A DNA stretch of 28,570 nt, taken from NCBI GenBank assembly GCA_024281135.1, contig JAMXLG010000227.1, positions 1 through 28,570 of the forward strand. Reading direction: 5' to 3'. Each line of letters opens with the position of its first letter. Position 1 is the stretch's first letter. A program made the position numbers and the translations under genes. Below are positions 23,516-28,570 of the stretch, in pieces. The notes beneath the pieces were generated by a model. It was not told the DNA's origin and ran no database searches. It saw nothing but the letters and a program-made list of their open reading frames with translations. Source of the DNA: Vulcanimicrobiia bacterium. GTDB lineage: Bacteria; Eremiobacterota; Eremiobacteria; Baltobacterales; Baltobacteraceae.

Positions 23516-24792
23516 TTGTTCCACGATTCGGACGCAAGCTCGGGAGTGTGAACCGGTAGCGGCGGTAGGGCATGCTGGGCGAGTCCGAATGCGGCGATTG
23601 CGATTGCTACGAGGAAGAGCATTGCGGCCGCAATGATGCCGCTCCCTAACGCCTGCCTTCCAGACGCGCCGAGAAGCGCGATTAGAAGAGCGGCCACAAC
23701 GGGCACCAGCCACACAAGCCACGGGTCTTTGGGCGCGACAAGCAGCGACGCCACGAGACATGCTGCAAACCCTCTTGCAGCAACCGTTTCACGGTATTTT
23801 CCCGACGCGAGCGCCAGGGCAGCCGGCATAGCGAGTCCGATGTGCTCGGGGTGTAAGTAAGAACTGCCGCACAGCGCGATCACTGGGATGGTGCAGACCA
23901 GTAAAGCGCGATCTTTATTCGCGCGCCCATGCCAAGCCACTCCGAGCGCAATGAGCGCTGAGAGCATATATGAGATACGTCCTACGGCGAGCGACGTACT
24001 GTCAGATAGGCCGAGCGCGCCGGCCATCCACGTTGGACTGTATTGCATCATCATGTGCACCTCGGAAGCGACGTGCAGCGGCAAATACGTTGTGAGGTAC
24101 GCGACATTTTGCGCGAAACCGGAGACAGCGAGCGACACGATAAGCAGCCCGAACGACGCAACCGCGACGACCGCGAACCACCGCGGACGCATGACTGCAA
24201 GTGCAAGAGCTAACACCGCGCCGATCTGCGGCTCGACCATCGTCAGTACGAATCCTAACGCGACGGCCGACGTCCGCTCTTGCGCAGCGCCGAACGCCAC
24301 GAGAGCAATGCCGAGTAGCGCGATCGGAATCGGTTCGCCGTCGGTAATCGATGCTCCGAAGACCGCCATCGCAGAAGCAAGCGCAAATGCGACCGGCGAT
24401 ACGACATTCAGCTGGGAAAAGACGGCGATCGCGCACACCAGTGCAGCTACCAGCACGATACACCACACCGCTGAAGCAACCCAAAACGGAAGGCGGGCAA
24501 AGAGTTGGAAAAGGCCAAGCAAATATCCCGGGATCGGAGCCGGTATAACCGGGGCGCTCAATCCCTTGAACAGCCCCGCGGGTTGCAGCGAGTGTTCGCA
24601 CTGGCCTAACGGCTCGGTTTCGAAGCTGTTTCCACCGTCATTTGCCACACGGCCGGCGCAATAAAAAGCGCGGAAATTTCCAAACAAGGTCGCGCTCTTC
24701 ACTCGATCCGCGACCGAGGAGTAGACGATGATCGCGATCGCAAGCATCGCGAGCACGTGTGACAACTTGCCGAAGAATGGCGTTCGAAGCAT
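23362..24792 (-). CDS. GT87-like (DUF2029) membrane protein with Asp-to-Asn change in first-loop motif
   Basis: 476 residues, polytopic, paralogous to the GT87 protein at 18453 from the first loop to the C-terminus (GNFRAFYCAGRVA against GDFKAFYCAAHVA; MVEPQIGAVLALALA against MVEPHVALPAAVALF; WLVKLPTWVGLYG against VKIPTWFGLLL). The presumed catalytic Asp28 of the paralog is Asn39 here (codon AAT at 24678-24676), and the DPY motif is replaced by NSF. It may be inactive as a transferase, use another acidic residue, or serve as a non-catalytic partner. Its ATG lies 1 bp after the upstream stop, so it is the last gene of the - strand operon. Its 3' end overlaps the convergent gene by 154 bp. Confidence 0.85.
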   Translation of the reverse strand: MLRTPFFGKLSHVLAMLAIAIIVYSSVADRVKSATLFGNFRAFYCAGRVANDGGNSFETEPLGQCEHSLQPAGLFKGLSAPVIPAPIPGYLLGLFQLFARLPFWVASAVWCIVLVAALVCAIAVFSQLNVVSPVAFALASAMAVFGASITDGEPIPIALLGIALVAFGAAQERTSAVALGFVLTMVEPQIGAVLALALAVMRPRWFAVVAVASFGLLIVSLAVSGFAQNVAYLTTYLPLHVASEVHMMMQYSPTWMAGALGLSDSTSLAVGRISYMLSALIALGVAWHGRANKDRALLVCTIPVIALCGSSYLHPEHIGLAMPAALALASGKYRETVAARGFAACLVASLLVAPKDPWLVWLVPVVAALLIALLGASGRQALGSGIIAAAMLFLVAIAIAAFGLAQHALPPLPVHTPELASESWNNYVRAHGSTASWTIWLVKLPTWVGLYGTALLCCRQIGSEVPIARAALSTAD

Positions 24793-24793
24793 T

Positions 24794-26197
24794 TTAGCTT
24801 CTAGGTGTTGCGCGTACGAAGACGACGTACGTTTTATCGCCGTAGAGTTTCTTCCATTGCGGGAGTAGCGGAAGAGCCTGACCTAGCGGATCGGTCTTTT
24901 TCACAACGATCGCGTTGACGCGCGAGTTTTCAAGCCTCCGTTGCCAGTCGCTCTCGAGAAACGCGATCGCTTTGTAATCACGCCAAACAGAGAGTGGGAA
25001 CGGATCGCAGCGACCGTCGAGAAACGTTTGAACATTTTTCGATCCCAAGGCATCGCCACACCATGCGAAATCTCCGCAAAGCAGGTGGTGTGTCCCGGGA
25101 GTCCGCTCCAATGCAGCTATTGCATTTTTTGGAAGTGTAGTGCTCACGATTTGCGAGTTCGTGAGAAGCTTGAAGACGAGAATGCCGGCGGCGAGGACCG
25201 CGACTGCGACTACGCCCCAGCCGGCGGCGCGTTCGCGCGGACCTTCGGGCTCCGGCGGAGGCAGACGCAGTACCTCGGTGATACGTGCCGCGACCAAAGG
25301 CGCAATGACAATCGCGAATACGGTAGCGTTACGCATAGCCGAGAAAAGCAGAAAGAGGACTGCGGCAAAAAGGATCCCGTCTCTCCATCGATCGCGCGGT
25401 ACCGCCACGCCGAGTGCGCACGCAGCGAGCAGCAGTGTGCAGGCGCCCAGGGCAAACCACAGGTTCGCTATATTGCCGGGTTGCCACTCTGAGATGACAT
25501 CTCGAATGGGACTTCCAAAGAGCGAGATAGCATATACCGGCAGATGCCATGTAAGCGGATTCACGCAGATTGAGATTGCGAGCGCCGGCACTAGCAACAT
25601 ACTCTGCACCAATCGCCGATCCCAACGACGCTCTTCGAGAGCTACGCCGACGGCAGCAGCAAGCGCAAGTGCCGGTGCCAGCATGGCGCTGGCATGCAGA
25701 TTGCTCCATATAATGGCCGTTGGGATCGTCAGCCATGCGAGGGGGCCTTCCAATTCCAGAAGTAGCACGAAGAGCGCGAGAAACGGCCACGCGAGCACTT
25801 GGGCCCGCACGCCGAACGACATGATCATTGCGAGACCAACGGCAGCGGTGCAGATCGCCGTAACTGCCGCCGTCGCTCCTCGCCGGTACGCGCGTACGCC
25901 GACGATAAAAAGCGTAAAAACGGCGCAGAGCGCCGATAGAACCGCAAGCATCCAAAATCCGTGGAATGGCTGAACGAACGCTAGAAAGATCCCAAGGAGC
26001 CATTCCTGCGGGACCCACGGCGATCCGATCGCTGTGAATGTTTCTGCGCCGAGATGCGACGGAATGCGATGCTGTCGCAAAATTGTTGCGCCGAGCCAAC
26101 GTTGCCAGCCGATATCGCCGTCTTGGACATTTTCAAACCAAGCCGACGTTAGAAAGCGCGAGCCAAAAAGCACAAGGACGATCGCCAACGCTTTCAT
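24794..26197 (-). CDS. Polytopic GT-C-like membrane protein (copy B)
   Basis: 467 residues with about ten membrane helices and a soluble C-terminal part of about 110 residues. The first loop reads QDGDIGWQRWLGATIL, then IPSHLGAETFTAIGSPWVPQEWL. This acid-rich loop followed by an 'ETFT...G.PW...EWL' phrase is a layout I know from uncharacterised GT-C-type membrane proteins. The C-terminal part contains VQTFLDGRCDPFPLSVWRDY, shared in form with the paralog at 26198. Glycosyl transfer from a lipid-linked donor is plausible but unproven. The ATG directly follows the TAA of the upstream gene with no gap, so translation is coupled. Confidence 0.75.
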   Translation of the reverse strand: MKALAIVLVLFGSRFLTSAWFENVQDGDIGWQRWLGATILRQHRIPSHLGAETFTAIGSPWVPQEWLLGIFLAFVQPFHGFWMLAVLSALCAVFTLFIVGVRAYRRGATAAVTAICTAAVGLAMIMSFGVRAQVLAWPFLALFVLLLELEGPLAWLTIPTAIIWSNLHASAMLAPALALAAAVGVALEERRWDRRLVQSMLLVPALAISICVNPLTWHLPVYAISLFGSPIRDVISEWQPGNIANLWFALGACTLLLAACALGVAVPRDRWRDGILFAAVLFLLFSAMRNATVFAIVIAPLVAARITEVLRLPPPEPEGPRERAAGWGVVAVAVLAAGILVFKLLTNSQIVSTTLPKNAIAALERTPGTHHLLCGDFAWCGDALGSKNVQTFLDGRCDPFPLSVWRDYKAIAFLESDWQRRLENSRVNAIVVKKTDPLGQALPLLPQWKKLYGDKTYVVFVRATPRS

Positions 26198-27556
26198 TTA
26201 ACCGGGTCTCCCGGCGACGCGTTCAAAAATTATGCACGTGTCGTTTGCGAATTGTATTCTCCATTCGTTGCCTAAAAGCGTTAGCATCGATGCGAGCACG
26301 CTTCCATGTTTGGCGATTACGATGTCGATGCCCCGTCGCATAAGCGTATCGCGCCAGCCATTCTCTAGAGAAAGAATATGTTTCTGTTGCTTGCGAAGCG
26401 CGAGCGGAAACGCAGCATCGCGTCCGTCCATAAAGACACGTAGCTTAGGGTTTCCGGAAGCCGTAAGCGCGTCGCACCATTGCAAAGTCTCGCAGTAGAC
26501 GCGATGCGGGCGACGGTCAGATGAGAGGTTCGACACAAGAGAGCGGGGCGTACCGGGCAAAGGCGGCGGATTGCGTTCCGAATGCGCCGCGCCGATCACC
26601 AGCAGCGCAACGCCGAGCGTGACGGCAACCTCTGTTTTTGATACCGCGGTCGCGCGGATGTTAGACTTGATGCGACTGTATTGCCCTATCGAATGAAATA
26701 CCATGGGCGCGGCACAAATTCCGAAAAACGCCGCGTTTCGGCCGTCAGCGAGAGCAAGCACTAGTGCAGCTGAAAATGGAAGCGCATCCGCGAGCCCCAG
26801 TTTGCGATTCATGCCATAACAACCCGCCAGAGCCACAAGCGCGAATACACCGAGCAAAAACGCGTGGTTTGGTAGATCCCATGGCGCAATGCGATGCGAC
26901 CACGGCAGCACGCTATCGAGGTGCAAAATGGCAGCTGAACGCAATGGGACGTCGACGCCAAGCGGCGTAAGAAATATAACTATAATACACGCGACCGGAA
27001 GAATGGCTCGATTTAAAGTCGCGCCACGTTCCAGCCGTTGGGCTATCGCAAAGCCAAGTAGGGCGAAAATAGCGAAAATCGCACCGAACAGTGCGCGTCC
27101 ATCAAACTGCACCCAAATGAGTAAGAGAATTGGAGCTAGGGCGCACACGCGGAACGAACCCGCCTCGAACAGATAGAGGAAGAGCGCGAAGCAGAACCAC
27201 GAAAATGGATCGACTCCGACGTAGAGCGAGCCACCCATGCAGCACGCCGCAAGGATAATCGAGAGCAGGTTGTAGTCGCTAGGGAGTTCGCGTCGGGCTC
27301 CGCGCAAGCCGACGAGAATCAGTGCCGCAACCGCGAATGCAATGTTCGCGGCGACTAGGGCTCCAAATCCGAACGAGTGGAAAAGTAGCCATGCGCAGAG
27401 CGATGCCAGCCAGGTATCGGGATGCCACGGTAAACCAGTGGCAGCAAAAGCTTCGTGTCCAAACGCATGGGGAATGGCGTGTGTTGAGGCGACCGAGCGC
27501 CCCAGCCACAGCTGTAGTTTCAGGTCGGGAGCGGAGCTTCCAAAAGGGATCGTCAT
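26198..27556 (-). CDS. Polytopic GT-C-like membrane protein (copy A)
   Basis: 452 residues from the ATG at 27556, which overlaps the TGA of the DUF192 gene as ATGA. A longer in-frame start at 27673 would add an Arg/Cys-rich stretch antisense-like to DUF192 and is rejected. Paralog of the next gene: PDLKLQLWLGRSVASTHAIPHAFGHEAFAATGLPWHPDTWL aligns in segments with copy B, and RVFMDGRDAAFPL matches VQTFLDGRCDPFPL. About ten membrane helices. The first-loop acidic motif is reduced (APD instead of DGD), suggesting a changed or relaxed active site. Function is unknown; by position it belongs to the prepilin-peptidase operon. Confidence 0.75.
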   Translation of the reverse strand: MTIPFGSSAPDLKLQLWLGRSVASTHAIPHAFGHEAFAATGLPWHPDTWLASLCAWLLFHSFGFGALVAANIAFAVAALILVGLRGARRELPSDYNLLSIILAACCMGGSLYVGVDPFSWFCFALFLYLFEAGSFRVCALAPILLLIWVQFDGRALFGAIFAIFALLGFAIAQRLERGATLNRAILPVACIIVIFLTPLGVDVPLRSAAILHLDSVLPWSHRIAPWDLPNHAFLLGVFALVALAGCYGMNRKLGLADALPFSAALVLALADGRNAAFFGICAAPMVFHSIGQYSRIKSNIRATAVSKTEVAVTLGVALLVIGAAHSERNPPPLPGTPRSLVSNLSSDRRPHRVYCETLQWCDALTASGNPKLRVFMDGRDAAFPLALRKQQKHILSLENGWRDTLMRRGIDIVIAKHGSVLASMLTLLGNEWRIQFANDTCIIFERVAGRPG

Positions 27557-27897
27557 TCCAACATCAATCGATCGCCCACGAGCACATCGCGCCCCACGAG
27601 CGACCCTTCGCCGAGTTCGACAACGGCCTTCGCTCCAGCACAAACCACCACCAAACGCATCGATGGGACGCATGGCGACACCTTCACGACGCGCGAATCC
27701 TCGTCGAGGAACACGATATCGATCGACGTTCGCATGCCGACCGTGTGTACCGCATCACAATCGTCGAACCACAGCCCGTCATCCGGGCCTACAACGGCTT
27801 TGGTGAGAAGCCCGCTTAGACGTATCCACCAGGTATCGGCCCGGCTGACGTTATTTGCGATGACTCGGCCGGTTGTCGCATTACGGAGGATCGCCAT
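27553..27897 (-). CDS. DUF192 (UPF0127) family protein
   Basis: 114 residues. The family pattern is clear: LSGLLTKAVVGPDDGLWFDDCDAVHTVGMRTSIDIVFLDED is split by the conserved 'GL', 'HT.GM...ID..FLD' and a final 'AKAVVELGEGS' block. Most members act outside the cytoplasm after a signal peptide; here none is visible, so it is probably cytoplasmic or starts without one. From memory, DUF192 genes often lie beside Tad/Flp pilus genes, which agrees with the prepilin peptidase directly before it (stop and start overlap by one base, TAATG at 27899-27895). The molecular role of the family is unknown. Confidence 0.9.
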   Translation of the reverse strand: MAILRNATTGRVIANNVSRADTWWIRLSGLLTKAVVGPDDGLWFDDCDAVHTVGMRTSIDIVFLDEDSRVVKVSPCVPSMRLVVVCAGAKAVVELGEGSLVGRDVLVGDRLMLE

Positions 27898-28505
27898 TAG
27901 ACTATCATCCCGATTGGAATGGCGATGCCAATAGAAGCCACGAGATACGGGGCAAAAGCTATTGGTCCGGGTTTCGTATTTCCCAAGCGGTTAACGAGAA
28001 TGGCGATGACGCACGCTGCCGTAAAGGCAATAACGGCTGCAGGGGCGCCCACAACGAGAACGCCGAGCGCAGCGAGCTTTACGTCTCCCCATCCCAGGCC
28101 GTACCCTTTTGTAAATAACGCCGCGGCCGCAAACGGCACAACTGGGATCAGGGCCGAAAAGATGTACCACCATTCGTGGAACCATGCCAAAATCGCTAGA
28201 AACAGTGCGATCGGAACGAGTGTAAAAACATCCGGAACGAGGCCGCACAGAGCGTCGCTGCACCAGCATGCGACCAGCGCGACGCACACCGCCGCAAAGG
28301 CGGCCAGTTGCCAAGACGGAAGGTTGTGCGCAATCAAGGTGGCACCGATCGCGGCGCAAGCGATGACCAGGAGCAGTGTGGGAGGCGAGTGCGGCGTCGG
28401 CCCATCCGGCGCGCTTTCCTTCGATTCGCAGACTACCTGACTCAAAAGCGCACCGACCCATCCCGCAGTTGCAAAAAATGCGGCGCCGATCAGGATCTCG
28501 ATCAT
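27897..28505 (-). CDS. A24 prepilin peptidase, Tad/CpaA type
   Basis: 202 residues, polytopic membrane aspartic protease. The two catalytic aspartates are visible: Asp84 in CSDALCGLVPD and Asp141 in GLGWGDVKL, the second matching the GxGDxK motif of the family. The length and the lack of the N-terminal zinc/methyltransferase domain with CxxC pairs fit the short CpaA/TadV type rather than PilD. It removes the leader of type IV or Flp prepilins on the cytoplasmic face of the membrane. ATG at 28505 has no clear Shine-Dalgarno and lies 5 bp after the upstream stop. No pilin gene is in the window; it is expected beyond the right edge. Confidence 0.9.
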   Translation of the reverse strand: MIEILIGAAFFATAGWVGALLSQVVCESKESAPDGPTPHSPPTLLLVIACAAIGATLIAHNLPSWQLAAFAAVCVALVACWCSDALCGLVPDVFTLVPIALFLAILAWFHEWWYIFSALIPVVPFAAAALFTKGYGLGWGDVKLAALGVLVVGAPAAVIAFTAACVIAILVNRLGNTKPGPIAFAPYLVASIGIAIPIGMIV

Positions 28506-28510
28506 GACAC

Positions 28511-28570
28511 TTAGTGTTGCAGTGCCAGTAAGTGAGCTGCGAGCGCGCCGAAAATGATCACGAAGAGTGA
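28511..28570 (-). CDS. C-terminal end of an unidentified hydrophobic protein (cut by window end)
   Basis: On the - strand the frame ending at the TAA 28513-28511 reads SLFVIIFGALAAHLLALQH, a membrane-helix-like tail. It ends 5 bp before the prepilin peptidase ATG, typical of operon spacing. Only 19 residues are seen, and another - frame, in phase with the peptidase, is also open to the edge, so this call is tentative. Confidence 0.4.
   Translation of the reverse strand, partial: SLFVIIFGALAAHLLALQH

Noticed and set aside
23888..24664. 258-codon + strand frame opposite the GT87-like gene
   Set aside because: Ala/Thr/Ser-rich antisense product of a hydrophobic gene; the - strand has a paralog and operon context.
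25140..25973. 277-codon + strand frame opposite GT-C-like copy B
   Set aside because: Antisense of membrane-protein coding sequence, Arg/Ser/Thr-rich, no start signal or motif.
27557..27673. N-terminal extension of the GT-C-like copy A to 27673
   Set aside because: Arg/Cys-rich shadow of the DUF192 gene; ATGA overlap at 27556-27553 gives the natural start.
28506..28570. In-frame upstream extension of the prepilin peptidase to the window edge
   Set aside because: The frame is open, but it has no start codon in view, is Arg/Thr-rich and competes with a hydrophobic frame ending 5 bp before the ATG.

Overview
The window is about 28.6 kb of moderately GC-rich bacterial DNA, densely packed with genes and with no rRNA, tRNA, CRISPR array, transposase or phage gene that I can see. 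The mix suggests a diderm-type environmental bacterium from a little-cultured phylum: secreted S10 and S9 peptidases, a sortilin/VPS10-like Asp-box protein, BTAD-type regulators, a Tad-type prepilin peptidase, and intergenic copies of a TGTCATCCTGAGCTTGTC-GAAGGATCG element. Candidatus Eremiobacterota is my best guess. That is recollection-based and not proven by the sequence.

Left part (1-10306), secreted hydrolases and small accessory units. Two tandem S10 carboxypeptidase-like genes (the first cut by the window edge) run into a perfect bidirectional terminator shared with a convergent 1022-residue Asp-box/VPS10-like secreted protein. That protein is co-oriented with, and 15 bp behind, an EamA/DMT exporter. 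The exporter is divergent from an Lrp/AsnC regulator. Next comes a MerR-family regulator divergent from a MerT-like membrane protein and a small Cys-Cys protein. The promoter between them has a textbook MerR layout (19-bp spacer filled by a long dyad) and predicts a leaderless mRNA. A secreted prolyl oligopeptidase follows on the opposite strand.

Middle part (10538-18453), the least familiar region. It starts with an 856-residue membrane protein that has seven 24-residue acidic repeats, two similar beta-rich-domain-plus-membrane-helix modules and a beta-rich C-terminal part. A small secreted Gly/Ser-linker protein follows. Then two paralogous regulators (MalT-like STAND NTPase at the N-terminus, winged helix plus BTAD at the C-terminus) flank a long alanine/glutamate-rich coiled-coil protein. 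The second regulator overlaps the next gene in a TAATG arrangement.

Right part (18453-28570), a glycosylation and pilus-processing locus. The + strand carries GT87, GtrA-like flippase, a GT2-methyltransferase fusion and a GT39/ArnT-like GT-C enzyme, all overlapping head to tail. The - strand carries, in transcription order, the end of an unidentified hydrophobic gene, an A24 prepilin peptidase, a DUF192 protein, two paralogous polytopic membrane proteins and a second GT87 paralog. These are also stacked with 0-5 bp gaps or overlaps. The two operons converge and overlap by 154 bp. The second GT87 copy has Asn where its paralog has the Asp expected to be catalytic. The simplest reading is lipid-linked sugar assembly for surface or pilin glycosylation next to a Tad-like pilus, with a STAND-BTAD regulator embedded in the operon. 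That functional link is inference from context.
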